From assembly GCA_964446685.1 (NCBI GenBank), contig CAYUPO010000005.1:1-64000 (forward strand): 64,000 bases of DNA, written 5' to 3'. A program made the translations under genes and the position numbers. Source of the stretch: CAZWRN01 sp964446685 (GTDB lineage Bacteria; Patescibacteriota; Microgenomatia; Daviesbacterales; UBA10151). The notes under the pieces were generated by a model, which did not search any database, was not told the DNA's origin, and saw only the letters and a list, made by a program, of their open reading frames with translations. Shown here in pieces: positions 40,091 through 51,000 of the stretch (positions are counted from its first letter, which is position 1; every line of letters begins with the position of its first letter).

Positions 40091-41488
40091 TTAGTCCTTC
40101 CTTTCAAGTATTTCGATAGTACCTATTTTAGCTTTTAATTGGTAGTGGGCGTAAATATAATTATACAGTTGGGGAGCAAAATCAGTAATTTTCCTACCCT
40201 TTGTCTGAACAGTTGGATCTGACACAATTATCCGGGGCTTAGACTCAATTAAACCATGATAAATCCTCTCCCCTGCATCAGCTAAAAACCAGGGAAATTG
40301 GTACACAAACACTTTGCCCGCCGGAAGCGTCTCTGTCATCTGATACATTAGCGGGGTCACACCATAAACAAAAATCTCTTCCCCAGGCCGGGTCAGTTGC
40401 TTTACTGAGATTGCAGCTGATTTTGTATCAGCATCAAAATAATAAACATATTCCTGCGTATGACTTTGATAAAAAGGCATCAACCATCTTAAACAGACTA
40501 TAAAATATATCCCTATCATCAACCAACCAATCTTTTTTTTAATTAGCCAGTTAAAACCATAAATAGTCGCAATACAGACATAGGGCAAAGCCGGTTGAAA
40601 ATAAGTAAAATCAAAATTATTTCCTCCCGCTAAAAAGCTTCCGGTAAAAAAAACTATTACTAAATAAATATATTTTTTATCCTGATCAAATAAAGATAAA
40701 ATAGTTGGAAGAGAAACTCCGACAATTCTTTTAACAGACACCGCTTCAGGAACTGATCCGCCGAGTGTAGCATAAGTTGTCAGATTAAACTGAACCGTCC
40801 AAAACCAAAAATCTTTTAGTACTCCAATACTTGCTAAATAACCCAACATGCCAATAATTGGTATTAAGAAACCGAAACAGTAATTTTTGATTGTTTGAAA
40901 ACTTCTTTTCCAATACAGCAAATACAGAAATACTAACCCAGCCAATGGAATAGCCACCTGTTTAAAAACTGTGGCCACAGCCAAAATAAAACCAGTTAAA
41001 AAAACATCGTAGCCATTTTTATTCTCTTTTAAAGATCTGACAGCGAAATAAAATGCCAGCAGATAAAATATTGTTAAAAAATTATTAATCCATAACACCC
41101 AACCTTGAAAAAAAGGCTGCCATAATAAATATAAAAAACAAACAGCCAAAGCTTTAAAATAATTTTTGAAAAGTTTAGCAGACACAAAAAATAATAAAAC
41201 TTGTGTCATAATCAACAATCCATACTGCCAGAATCTAGCAATATATTCATTAGTCAAACCCAAAACCTCAAAGTTCAAGGGCAAAAATAACAGTCCGGGG
41301 AAATGCTGATCAAATATTTGCTTATAAGGCAGCAAACCATGATTGGCTAAATATGGATATACAAACAACTCCGGATAAGGAAAAAACAATAATTTAGACA
41401 ATGCAAAAACATGCACTATAACAATCAAAAACAACAGAATTAGATATTTGATATTTGATATTTGATATTTGATATTAGTATCTTTCAT
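40091..41488 (-). CDS. GT-C family membrane glycosyltransferase
   Basis: From the ATG at 41488 it has 465 residues; GGAGG nine bases upstream is an SD. The longer frame to 41569 would run 95 bases into the upstream gene. Residues about 3-14 (KDTNIKYQISNIKYL) are encoded by the ATATTTGAT tandem repeat (41447-41476). About ten membrane segments follow; the first outer loop has PELFVYPYLANHGLLPYKQIFDQHFPGLLF, a GT39/ArnT-like pattern. The C-terminal 120 residues form a soluble outer domain. Donor and acceptor unknown. Confidence 0.78.
   Translation of the reverse strand: MKDTNIKYQISNIKYLILLFLIVIVHVFALSKLLFFPYPELFVYPYLANHGLLPYKQIFDQHFPGLLFLPLNFEVLGLTNEYIARFWQYGLLIMTQVLLFFVSAKLFKNYFKALAVCFLYLLWQPFFQGWVLWINNFLTIFYLLAFYFAVRSLKENKNGYDVFLTGFILAVATVFKQVAIPLAGLVFLYLLYWKRSFQTIKNYCFGFLIPIIGMLGYLASIGVLKDFWFWTVQFNLTTYATLGGSVPEAVSVKRIVGVSLPTILSLFDQDKKYIYLVIVFFTGSFLAGGNNFDFTYFQPALPYVCIATIYGFNWLIKKKIGWLMIGIYFIVCLRWLMPFYQSHTQEYVYYFDADTKSAAISVKQLTRPGEEIFVYGVTPLMYQMTETLPAGKVFVYQFPWFLADAGERIYHGLIESKPRIIVSDPTVQTKGRKITDFAPQLYNYIYAHYQLKAKIGTIEILERKD
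41447..41476. repeat. 9-bp tandem repeat ATATTTGAT at a coding start
   Basis: About three and a half units of the 9-base word, spanning the first codons of the 40091 gene and the stop of the 41475 gene. Because the unit is a multiple of three, changes in copy number keep the reading frame. Confidence 0.75.
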
Positions 41489-42923
41489 ACCTACTAACCT
41501 CCCCCACTCCGGCAAAACTTTTACTTTGAATTTTTTTAAACCCCAACTGTTCAATTTTTTGCTCGACAAACCGATCTGAATCCGTTAAATCTCTTAAATA
41601 ACTTATATGATACAAACTACTTGTAGAACCGCTAATTTTTGCTTCGATTTTTGCTTCAGATAACTTCTGATCAACCGGCAGACCGTTAAGTGCTCCAAAT
41701 CCCTTTGTATAATCTTGTGCATACCATTCATATGGATCAAATGGGGATGGAAATTCAAAAACTGTTACATCAGCCGGATTTTGCTCTGTATACAAAACCG
41801 CCTGTTTCCACATCTCACGTTGATTATGTTGATCAAAAAAATAAAAACAATTTCCAATAATATTTCCCAAAAGTATTAAAGCAATAACAGGAAAATAAAA
41901 CGCCTTTCTTTTAATAGATAATAACCCAACTGCGGTGATCCCGTAAAAAGCGGGTAATACATATATAAATCTGAAATAGTTAAATGCCGGAACAACAAAA
42001 GAGACTAAAAAACTACTGACTAAAGGAACCAGTAAAATAATCCATAATATTTTATTTTGCTTACTTTTTATTGCTTGCAACAAACCCACAAAAAACCCGA
42101 GTGAAAAAAAACTAGTTAACAGATAATAGACTACTTTCGGTTCAAAACTAATTCTGCCTAAAACAAACTTCATCCACAGTACTACAACTTCTTTAAAATT
42201 TGCTCCTCCGGCAATACTTTTCCATCCAGGTAATCCACTCAATTGAGCTCTGGCGGTCTCAGTTTGCATTAAAAAAAGTGGGATCCATAATAAACTAATT
42301 AAAACCAGAGGTATTAAAATCATGGTCAACTTTTTCCACCATAATAATTTTTGTTTTTTCCACAAACCAATCACCACTAATACCGGCAAAATAAATAGAC
42401 CAACATAATCTGTTGCCACTGTCAAAACGGTCAAAATACTGACTCCTACCCAGTACCTCATCTTAACCTTATCCTCAAGAGTAAATAAAAATAAATACAT
42501 CAAGCAAATTACATAAAAAGCTAATATAGGATACATTCTGATTTCCTGAGAATAATAAATATGCAATGGTGAAGTTGCTAAAAATAAACTTCCCAATAAA
42601 GCTACCTTTGAATTTATAAGTTTTTTGAGAAATAAATAAGTCAACCAAATTGTGGCAGTTCCCAATAATACTGACAACATCCTGAGCGGAATATCAGAAA
42701 ATCCAAATAATAATCCCCATCCTCTTAAAATCAGATAAAACAAAGGTGGATGATTGTCTCCTTTCAAAAAATCAAAAATAATACCGTAAAAAGAATAATC
42801 CCTGGCCGCTAATGCACTGATCGCCTCATCCAACCATAAACTTTGATCTATCCGGACAAGTCGTAATAAAAATGCCACTAGAACGATCACATAAATCCCA
42901 TATTTTCCCAGAAACTTAATCAT
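41475..42923 (-). CDS. GT39-like membrane glycosyltransferase (GT-C)
   Basis: The 482 residues have 10-12 membrane segments. The first outer loop, SLWLDEAISALAARDYSFYGIIFDFLKGDNHPPLFYLILRGW (about 28-69), carries the acidic DE pair and the NHPPLFY motif typical of GT39/GT83-like polyprenyl-phosphate sugar transferases. SPLHIYYSQEIRMYPILAF follows, another family pattern. The C-terminal 100 residues are outer and soluble. It reads into the start of the 40091 gene. Confidence 0.85.
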   Translation of the reverse strand: MIKFLGKYGIYVIVLVAFLLRLVRIDQSLWLDEAISALAARDYSFYGIIFDFLKGDNHPPLFYLILRGWGLLFGFSDIPLRMLSVLLGTATIWLTYLFLKKLINSKVALLGSLFLATSPLHIYYSQEIRMYPILAFYVICLMYLFLFTLEDKVKMRYWVGVSILTVLTVATDYVGLFILPVLVVIGLWKKQKLLWWKKLTMILIPLVLISLLWIPLFLMQTETARAQLSGLPGWKSIAGGANFKEVVVLWMKFVLGRISFEPKVVYYLLTSFFSLGFFVGLLQAIKSKQNKILWIILLVPLVSSFLVSFVVPAFNYFRFIYVLPAFYGITAVGLLSIKRKAFYFPVIALILLGNIIGNCFYFFDQHNQREMWKQAVLYTEQNPADVTVFEFPSPFDPYEWYAQDYTKGFGALNGLPVDQKLSEAKIEAKISGSTSSLYHISYLRDLTDSDRFVEQKIEQLGFKKIQSKSFAGVGEVSRYERY

Positions 42924-42929
42924 AATTAT

Positions 42930-43688
42930 TTATTTGGTATTTGAGATTTTAATCAGATACCATTCAACCAAAACCCTATACCACATTAAAACTAACACCA
43001 AAAACAATCCATTTATTCCATCTAAAAATCCTCGATGTTTAATAAATCTAGCTAAAAACTCCCTCAACGGCAGCCATATTAAACGTTTTAAGGAAAACCC
43101 TTCTCCAGCCAGTTTTCTGTTTTTCGCTTCACTTAAAGCATATTTTTTTTGTTTTTTATAAAATTCGGACCAGGATTTATAACTGTTATGTAATACCGCA
43201 TATTTTTCCTCAGCTGGAAGTTCTAATACTTTTCCTATTACTTTTGGATAAGAGTGAACCTGATCCTGCCATTTCACAGTACCAGCTTTAAAAAAGCGCA
43301 GATGCTTATCCGGCCAAAAATTGGTATGAGAAATCCATTTTCCAAAAAAAATATTTTTAAATGGAATATTAACTGCTGCAAAAGGTTCCTGACTTTTAAT
43401 CAGACCTTGTAGCTTATCCTGCAACGTTTTTGGGACTACTTCATCCGGATCAAGCATTAATACCCACTGACCGGTTACTTTCTCTAACGCGAAATTCCTT
43501 ACTGGATCGGCATAAGGAACCCAAGGATGATTAAAAATTTTAGCCTTATATTCTTTAGCTACAGCTAAAGAACCATCTTTTGAACCGAGATCAACAATTA
43601 TTATTTCAGAAACAAAATCTTTTATGCTTTCCAGACACCTTTTTAAAACTTTTTCTTCGTTAAATGTAATCAGCACGGCGGAAATCAT
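42930..43688 (-). CDS. Glycosyltransferase family 2 (WaaE/KdtX-like)
   Basis: From the ATG at 43688 it has 252 residues, beginning MISAVLITFNEEKVLKRCLESI, the normal start of this subgroup; a TTG at 43736 overlapping the upstream stop is the alternative. The GT-A fold is visible: IIIVDLGSKDGS, then WVLMLDPDEVVP (the DxD-type motif), and FWPDKHLRFFKAG plus WQDQVHSYP characteristic of WaaE-type transferases. A hydrophobic C-terminal stretch (about 225-242) may associate with the membrane. Confidence 0.87.
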   Translation of the reverse strand: MISAVLITFNEEKVLKRCLESIKDFVSEIIIVDLGSKDGSLAVAKEYKAKIFNHPWVPYADPVRNFALEKVTGQWVLMLDPDEVVPKTLQDKLQGLIKSQEPFAAVNIPFKNIFFGKWISHTNFWPDKHLRFFKAGTVKWQDQVHSYPKVIGKVLELPAEEKYAVLHNSYKSWSEFYKKQKKYALSEAKNRKLAGEGFSLKRLIWLPLREFLARFIKHRGFLDGINGLFLVLVLMWYRVLVEWYLIKISNTK

Positions 43689-43732
43689 TCTGACAACTAT
43701 TGTTTCATGCCTAGAAAGAAGTTGCAACAAGC

Positions 43733-44461
43733 TCAAGAGACAAAGCGGTATTTCACAAGAGTCCAGACAGCAGCTATACCATCATGCCATTTTATTTTTT
43801 TACCTTCTTTATGAGTTCTGGGTGAGGTTTTAATCTCAACTTCATGAATCTTAATCTTTCTTTTTAATATCTTTGCTGTAACTTCAGGCTCAAAATCAAA
43901 TTTATTGGCTTTTAAAGGAAACTGTTCTAAAACTTCCCGGGCAAACAGTTTGTAACAGGTTTCCATATCCGAAATAGTAGCTCCGTAAAGAATATTTGTA
44001 AGTTTGGTCAGCACTTTATTGGCCACCCAATGGGAGGGTAAAACAGTTTTGTCTTTACCCCACAGTTTCAAAGGATAATTTTTCAATCTTGTACCAAAAA
44101 CCACTTTAGCCCGTCTTTTAAAAACCGGTTCAAGTAATCTGTTAAAATCCTGCGGATCATACTCAAGATCAGCATCCTGTACAATCAGATAATCTCCATT
44201 TGCCTGCGACAAAGCAGTCCTGATAGCAGCACCCTTTCCCCTATTTAGATCATGATGAAAAATAATAATTGAGTCCCTTAATTTATCCCGCTCTTTTAAA
44301 ATACTTTGAATAATTCTTTTTGTCTTATCTGTTGAGCCGTCATTTACAATAACTAGTTCTTTTTTAACTCCTTTTGGAAGGTTAACTTCAGCAATTTTTT
44401 GAAGAATTTGCCGGATTGTTTTTTCTTCGTTATAAACCGGAATTAATACAGACAAAAGCAT
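43733..44461 (-). CDS. GT2 polyprenyl-phosphate sugar synthase (DPM1-like)
   Basis: From the ATG at 44461 it has 242 residues. MLLSVLIPVYNEEKTIRQIL, IVNDGSTDKT, LNRGKGAAIRTAL and VQDADLEYDPQDFNRLL (metal-binding DAD) match the dolichyl/undecaprenyl-phosphate mannose or glucose synthase group. There is no C-terminal membrane segment, as in the soluble DPM1 type. It would load polyprenyl phosphate with a sugar in the cytosol, the donor needed by the GT-C enzymes around it. The start is one base after the methyltransferase stop. Confidence 0.9.
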   Translation of the reverse strand: MLLSVLIPVYNEEKTIRQILQKIAEVNLPKGVKKELVIVNDGSTDKTKRIIQSILKERDKLRDSIIIFHHDLNRGKGAAIRTALSQANGDYLIVQDADLEYDPQDFNRLLEPVFKRRAKVVFGTRLKNYPLKLWGKDKTVLPSHWVANKVLTKLTNILYGATISDMETCYKLFAREVLEQFPLKANKFDFEPEVTAKILKRKIKIHEVEIKTSPRTHKEGKKIKWHDGIAAVWTLVKYRFVS

Positions 44462-44462
44462 A

Positions 44463-45149
44463 TTAACTTTTACGGGCAATCACAAAGACCGAAGTTCCCA
44501 ACGGTGGTTCCCAGAACCTTTCTATAAATAAAAACATAGGAGATATTAAATTAAATATCTTTACATTTCCTTTTTTGATATGGGTATGTTTAAATATTTT
44601 TCCAGCAACAAACCATCCCAACCCACCGACAAAATTTAGTAGTCTGATCCTCAGTGTTTTAAATCCAGATTTATGAAGCTGCTTTTCCAAAGGTTTTTTA
44701 CTATATCTTCGAAAGTGTCCAATAGATTTATCAATTGATCCATAAAGTTTCATTCCGGAAGGAACTATTAATACTAAAATTCCTTTTGGCTTTAATAACC
44801 GCTGCATATGCAGCAAAGCTGCCTCATCATTTTTAATATGTTCTACTACATTCAGACAAATTATCACATCAAACTTTTGATTTTTGAAATAATATTTCCC
44901 ATTCTCAATATCAGCAATTCCAGTACCTTTAAGTTCCGGGATCTCATTTTTTAATTTTGTTACATATTCTTTTGAAATATCTGAAGCCCAGACATTGCCA
45001 TAAGGAATAAGTAATTTTGTAAAGTTACCAATACCACTACCAATTTCCAAAATATCGCCCTTCAGATATTTTTTAAACTTACCTAATATCCATTTATTGT
45101 ATCGGGGAGCCTGATTCATGCTTTCTAGAGTAAGAGTACCTGTGTCCAT
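44463..45149 (-). CDS. SAM-dependent methyltransferase (class I)
   Basis: From the ATG at 45149 (the frame extends to 45164) it has 228 residues. Motif I is ILEIGSGIGNFTKLL, then VWASDISKEYV, FDVIICLNVVEHIKNDEAALLHMQRLLKPKGILVLIVPSG and LYGSIDKSIGHFRRYSKK, a pattern of Methyltransf_12/25-type enzymes in glycan clusters. The C-terminal part is hydrophobic (VGGLGWFVAGKIF). It sits between a large GT-C gene and the DPM1-like gene with gaps of one base. Substrate unknown. Confidence 0.87.
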   Translation of the reverse strand: MDTGTLTLESMNQAPRYNKWILGKFKKYLKGDILEIGSGIGNFTKLLIPYGNVWASDISKEYVTKLKNEIPELKGTGIADIENGKYYFKNQKFDVIICLNVVEHIKNDEAALLHMQRLLKPKGILVLIVPSGMKLYGSIDKSIGHFRRYSKKPLEKQLHKSGFKTLRIRLLNFVGGLGWFVAGKIFKHTHIKKGNVKIFNLISPMFLFIERFWEPPLGTSVFVIARKS

Positions 45150-45150
45150 A

Positions 45151-47790
45151 TTAGTGTTTAACAAATTTTTTCCATATTATCAGACCCGAAAGGCCAAGCA
45201 AAGTGGTCAAACTGATCAATAGTCCATATTTTATATACTGATGAGGGGAATATTCCACCAGATACTCACCATCTTTTTCTAAAACAAATCCGTTAAAAAT
45301 CGAATAAACCGGAAAAGCCTTCTGACCATTTAACTGCCACTGAGGGTCATAACTTTGAGCAAAGACGATGACTGAAGGTTTAGTTATCCCCTGGACAGTA
45401 ATTTTATACTGATCGTTATTTATCTTTACGAAATCAACGTTAACTTTATTTCGTTCTGGTGAATTGACCAATGTTTTATAAACTATTTCTTTTTCAGAAT
45501 ATTTTTTTATCTGTAATTCTAAATCCGAATATTCTTTATCCGACAATACAACTAATCCATTCAGAATATTAATATCTCCAGCTGAATGAATAGTAATTGA
45601 ATCAATTTGCTGATTAAATGTTCCAACTTCCTTCCATAAAAATATATCACCCGAAGTATTAAGATTAACCGGATTCATTTTTTGGCTACCATAATCAATC
45701 TTTAACTGCCCACTCCTGGTACTCTGTAAGGCTCTTAAAAATAATTTATCACCGGTATTTGCTTTAAGCGGCACAATTAAGGACTTATCTCCTTCAGCAA
45801 TTGCAAAACCTCCCCCTAAATCAAAATCCTGATTCACCACTCCATATTTTTGAATTAAAAAATCCTTAAAAGAAAGCAGATCTTTGGATTCTCTTTTCCA
45901 CCAGCCAGTTTCATCAGGTGAGGATTTCAGAGATTTAGCTGGAAAAGCAAATTTTTCCTGATTTACCAAAGCCATCAACAAATCTAAGCTTTCAGTTTTA
46001 TAAAGCAACCACGAATGAATCGAGGATGGGATATTATTTATTAGTCCAGACTTTTCATCCAAAAAAATTAAACTATTTTTGGATAATGAAGCATCTGCAC
46101 TTTTTGTTGCTTCACCATATATCAAATCCGAACCAACAACTAAAAATGTTTTATCCGGAACAAAAAAAAGTTTTTCCGGGTTATCTAATTTTAAAAGCGG
46201 AATTCCTGAATTATCTAATTCTTCTAAAACCCATTTTTGATTTTTTAACTGTCCAAGAAAAACATCATGATAGACAATTTGATCAGCTTTATATTCTAAA
46301 CGTGGATCCAATGGTGGATAGGCTAAATATCCAATTCCGGAAATCTTAAGCAACTCACCTGAATAGGAAGCCTCCCTCAAAAAATTTAAAGTTTCATATG
46401 TCCCTTTGGTTCCGGTCACAAAAGGTCTAAGACTTACCAGATCTACTCCATTTATGGCTAAATGTTTAAGATCCATATATCCTCCAGGAGTCTTTCCTGG
46501 AATCCACAAAACTTTACCTTCATTTAGTTGTTTAACTTTTCCCTCAAATTCTGAATACTGCTGATAAAAAGGACTAGGAGCAAATAGCCCATGTGTCCAT
46601 CCCAGAAATACAGGTGTTGCTAAAAAAAGCAAAAAGCCAATTATCAATAATCCTGGAAAAAACCTGAAGCGGGAAGGTACTTTATCTTTAAGAAAATCTA
46701 CTGCCGAGCCTATTAATAAACTGTACCCAAGTGCAATAAAAACAAAAAATTTGGTTGGATCCCGAAAAACAAAAAATCCCGGGACTTTAGTAAAAAGAAA
46801 ATTAAAAATAGCTCCCAATGGTTCCTGTGGTCCTTTTGCCAAAAAAACTCCAGTTACTGATAATAACAGCAGAAAAATCGCCAATAAATTTTTTCTTTTG
46901 GCCCAAAAACCAATTAAGACTAATAATGGAATTAACAGAAATTCTTTTCGGGGTGAGGAAATCAATCCAAATACATTTTGATACCAGTGTGGTTGATAAA
47001 ATAAAAGTGAATGTTTCAAACTGGTAAAAGTCTGAAAATCGCCATTTAAATTATTAATTAACCCTGATGGCAATCCAGCACTTTCCGACATATAGAGGGG
47101 AAACCACCAATAAGCATGCAGACCAGCCAAAAGTATCCCTGACTTAACTGCAAAAAATAACCAAAATTTTATCCACCAGCTGTATTCTGTTTTTGAAAGG
47201 CGAACAAATCCCCACATAAATCTGGCAATCAAAATCACAGCCAAAAGATATCCGGCTCTCAAATCAAAAAAAGTTATAAACACAACTAAAAATATCTCTA
47301 AAACAGATAAATATTTTTTTTGTAGAATTTTGTTTTCTACCAGATAAAAACAAAGCGGTAGATAACTATATGCCAAAGCCCATAAAATCTGACCACCATC
47401 TACTAGCAGCAAAATATAGGTATTTGAAAGATAAAAAAAGGCACTGATTATTTTACCTACAGTAGAAAGATTTAATAATTTCCCCAGTTTAAAAATACCT
47501 GTTGAACCAATTATCAGTATCAGAAAAACACTAAAAATAACTATCCAATTGTGACTAACACCAATGACTGAAAAAAACCCAAGAGTTACCCCATACAACC
47601 AACTCCACAGCGTTGTTCCCTGATTACTACCAAATGGACCAGTCAAAAAAGACCACATCTGAGGTGAACTCAAATAACTTTGAATTATTTCAGGTGAAGA
47701 AAATGGAAAATCTGTTGCAGCGTGTATTCCAGACTTACTAAGACTGGAGTACAAAAATAAAAATAATAGTATCAGCCAGTTACTTCCCAT
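45151..47790 (-). CDS. Large GT-C-like membrane protein with outer C-terminal domain
   Basis: The 879 residues have about 12 membrane segments in the first 400, a long soluble outer region (about 410-845) and a last membrane helix (about 855-872). The end of the outer part, FAQSYDPQWQLNGQKAFPVYSIFNGFVLEKDGEYLVEYSP, resembles the C-terminal domain of YfhO-like and arabinofuranosyltransferase-like GT-C proteins. An acidic residue in the first loop (ATDFPFSS) may be catalytic. Probable polyprenyl-phosphate-dependent glycosyltransferase. It shares its architecture with the 48009 gene, two genes away. Confidence 0.7.
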   Translation of the reverse strand: MGSNWLILLFLFLYSSLSKSGIHAATDFPFSSPEIIQSYLSSPQMWSFLTGPFGSNQGTTLWSWLYGVTLGFFSVIGVSHNWIVIFSVFLILIIGSTGIFKLGKLLNLSTVGKIISAFFYLSNTYILLLVDGGQILWALAYSYLPLCFYLVENKILQKKYLSVLEIFLVVFITFFDLRAGYLLAVILIARFMWGFVRLSKTEYSWWIKFWLFFAVKSGILLAGLHAYWWFPLYMSESAGLPSGLINNLNGDFQTFTSLKHSLLFYQPHWYQNVFGLISSPRKEFLLIPLLVLIGFWAKRKNLLAIFLLLLSVTGVFLAKGPQEPLGAIFNFLFTKVPGFFVFRDPTKFFVFIALGYSLLIGSAVDFLKDKVPSRFRFFPGLLIIGFLLFLATPVFLGWTHGLFAPSPFYQQYSEFEGKVKQLNEGKVLWIPGKTPGGYMDLKHLAINGVDLVSLRPFVTGTKGTYETLNFLREASYSGELLKISGIGYLAYPPLDPRLEYKADQIVYHDVFLGQLKNQKWVLEELDNSGIPLLKLDNPEKLFFVPDKTFLVVGSDLIYGEATKSADASLSKNSLIFLDEKSGLINNIPSSIHSWLLYKTESLDLLMALVNQEKFAFPAKSLKSSPDETGWWKRESKDLLSFKDFLIQKYGVVNQDFDLGGGFAIAEGDKSLIVPLKANTGDKLFLRALQSTRSGQLKIDYGSQKMNPVNLNTSGDIFLWKEVGTFNQQIDSITIHSAGDINILNGLVVLSDKEYSDLELQIKKYSEKEIVYKTLVNSPERNKVNVDFVKINNDQYKITVQGITKPSVIVFAQSYDPQWQLNGQKAFPVYSIFNGFVLEKDGEYLVEYSPHQYIKYGLLISLTTLLGLSGLIIWKKFVKH

Positions 47791-48022
47791 CTTTAAATAT
47801 TATTCCAGCTTTAACTATACCAATCATCATACAAATAAGTGCAAGACGAAAATAAACTTCTGAAACATAAACATAACTGATTAAACTAAAAAAACTACCC
47901 AAACCAAATAATATAACACCGAAAAAAAATACTTTTCTATAACTTATTTTGCTGGATGGCACAAAAACTAACCACACCGCAAATACAGAGAGTAAAATGT
48001 TAATCAAATCAATTCTTTCCAT
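47780..48022 (-). CDS. Small two- to three-helix membrane protein between two giant GT-C genes
   Basis: The 80 residues are mostly hydrophobic: segments at about 6-22, 29-50 and 55-72. Its 5' end overlaps the 48009 gene by 14 bases and its 3' end overlaps the 45151 gene by 11 bases, so it is translated as part of the same unit and is likely genuine. It could be an accessory subunit of one of the flanking proteins. No family recognised. Confidence 0.65.
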   Translation of the reverse strand: MERIDLINILLSVFAVWLVFVPSSKISYRKVFFFGVILFGLGSFFSLISYVYVSEVYFRLALICMMIGIVKAGIIFKDGK

Positions 48023-51000
48023 ATCTCGCTTTCCAACTTCTATAAAAAAAGAAAATACTCAAAGCGGCAACACTTAGTCCTGCTATCACCTGACTAATTT
48101 TATATGACCTGTCCGGAATAAATTCCAGTTCAATATTTAATTCCCCCTTTTGCTTTAATATCCAGCCATTTGCATAACTATTTACCAGAAAATGATCCTC
48201 GACCTGTTTACCATTCACTTTCATCTGCCATCCAGGATGATACAACTGATTTAATGCTAATATCTGAAAATCCTGATCATTAACGAACTTAAGTTGATAA
48301 TAAGAATCATTGTTCTTCGTATAATCAATATTTTTCGATCCGAAATTTTCAGAGTTAGTATTTTCCCGAATTAAAACTGGCTCTATTTGAAAATACTGGG
48401 TAATGGAGACATTTTCCAAAGTTGTCCCCTGACAATCTGTCAGATCATTTTTCTGACATGATGGATTTTTTAAAATAAAACCAACTTTAGTTATATTAGT
48501 GTCCTCACCTGGCCTAAATGTCCACTCTTTAAGATTATTCTTATTTTCGCGTGCAAAATTTACTGTCACTGAATTTGAATAAATTTCTTTACCTTTCCTT
48601 GAAACGCTGTTATCACCATATTGACGGGTCATCAGTTGGCTGCCATCAGGAAGCAAATAATTAAACCTTAGATAAAACAGTGTCGATGGATCATATTGAG
48701 TTAAATTTACAAATGTTTCTTTTTCGTTTACAGGAAGCTTGTCAATATTCACAGGCTCTCCACTTTTCATTGGCTGCAACGCAATCTCGTTGTTCCCTTC
48801 TTCCAGGCTTATCACTCCCAGATCAAGCCTATTGTCTTGAGTAATTGAAGCAAACATTGTGCGTGATTGCCCATTAACTATATAAGAGTAAGAAAACTGA
48901 TCTCCTTTATCTCCATTAAATTTATTTGCTGAAGTAAATCTATAATCACCTTTTGGTAAATTGTTGAACTTATAAATTATCCAGTTATCAAAATGATTAG
49001 ATGATTTAGAAATATTGGTTTTAAGAGGAATTATGTAATTTTCTGCTAACTTCTTCCTTATGTCTTCATTTAACTTATCTAATTTTTTATTCTGTTCAGT
49101 AGTAATCGATGTATTAAAAGACAATTTTGAAAAATAATTCTGATGCCTGACAAGTATTGGGTGCAAATACTGACTTTTCCAATTCTGATACTGGCTATCT
49201 GGTTTTTTAGAATATGTATTTATTTCATCCATAAAACTGGTAAAATCCTTTTGGTAATTTGAAATAGCTTTATCAAAATCCATTTGATTCCCCGGACGTC
49301 TTGATAACTCTACTTCAGATATTCTTTTACCCAGGAAAAAAAGTTCAGATTGCATTTTTTGCTTTTTATTAAACAGAATAAAGAGTTGCAAATCTTCTTT
49401 TAACCTGACCAAGGGATATATAACATGTGTTGGTAAATAAGAAACAAAAGGAAATATTTCCTGATCCCTCTCATAACCTAAAGTAATGACAGACTCAATG
49501 GATAACTGATCATTAGGCAAAAATATATTTTCGTTTATATTTGCTTCGGGAACTAAATCAGAGACAGAGGCATCCACTAGTAAAGCAGAGCTGCTACTTT
49601 GGTTTATCAATTTGAAACTTTGAACCGGGGATACAGTATCAGTAGTTTGATTTATCGTTATGGAAGAGTCATGCCAGGAGTTAATTTCCCAAAAACTCAG
49701 TTTCCCAAATTTCTGAACCGGTCTTAAAAGTCCTTTTTCTTCAAATTCTTTTATTTTTTGTTTAAAGACTTCAGGACTCATCATTTGCCGATCCCTAAAA
49801 TCAATATCGTCCCGAATCAGAATATAGCGAATATTAAGTAAACCGGCTTTGGTAAAAAAAGCCGGATCAAACAAAAAATCATCCTCCATCTTACTACTTA
49901 TTTCTGAATAATAAGGAATAGTCGTATTGTAAGAAATAGCTGGTATATCAAGTAAAGTATTAGTTGATTCAACTCCAGAAAAAGGATAATTCCAGTTATA
50001 AGTAATACCTTCACCACCTAAAGGAAAAGCCGCAATTCTAAAGCTACCATTTTGTGATTTTAACCATTGATTAGCTGATTGATAATAATCAGGAACCGAT
50101 ACAGCATAACTTTTCCATTCCCCTGTATTGTTCTGATAAGTAAATAATTCTTTTGTAAAAAAAGGTTTTCCAAAAAAAACTACAAACAAAATCAAAAATA
50201 AAACTGAAACTTTTTTTAAAAACGCAATTTTCTCAAATAAGTAATAAAAACTATACCCAATAAGTGGTGACAAAAAAACCGGAACGATAAAGCCAAATTT
50301 CTCAAACGGATTCCGAAAAAGCTGCAGTAAAGGAACCTGAGCAAAAAAACCCAAAGTTAATTCCCCCAGTGGTGGCGAGGATCCTTTCATTAGAAAAAAT
50401 CCCAGTAAAATAAATAAACCACACAACAAAACAGCTCTTTTTTTAAATTTAACAGCAGCAATCAGAAAAACTACAAATAAAATTCCAAATTCAAATAATT
50501 TCTGCCAGGTATGGCTAAAAAATGCAATCCAGGGCACTTCAGTATTCTGATAAAAATCATGATGCATCAGTCTAAATACATCGGTCAGATTTCCTAAACG
50601 ATATGAAATATTCTGAATTGTATCCAGATTATCAATACTATTAAAAAATATATTCGACGAAGGGGAAAATCTTTCAGAAGCAGAATAAGAAAACATCTGA
50701 CTAATCCACCAGATATTAAATAAAACATAAATTATCAGACTAAGACTTAAAAACTTTAAAACAAAAATTTTTTCCTGTTTTTCTTTGGACCAAAGAAAAT
50801 TTATAACAGTAACACCTGCAATTACAAACCATAATAAAAAGTCAAATGGTGGTGATGTAGAAGCATAAGAAAAAACCAAAGACGCAATTCCGATATAAAA
50901 ACTATAAATATACTTTTTAACTCGCAACCCTTTTATAAATAGCCAGACAACCAATGGAAACAAAGCCAAAAAAACCATATAGTTGTACAGGAATCTACTC

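Noticed and set aside
42930..43736. Start of the WaaE-like GT2 at TTG 43736
   Set aside because: It would add 16 residues unlike the family start; ATG 43688 begins exactly at the conserved N-terminal strand, although the TTGA overlap means the longer form is not excluded.
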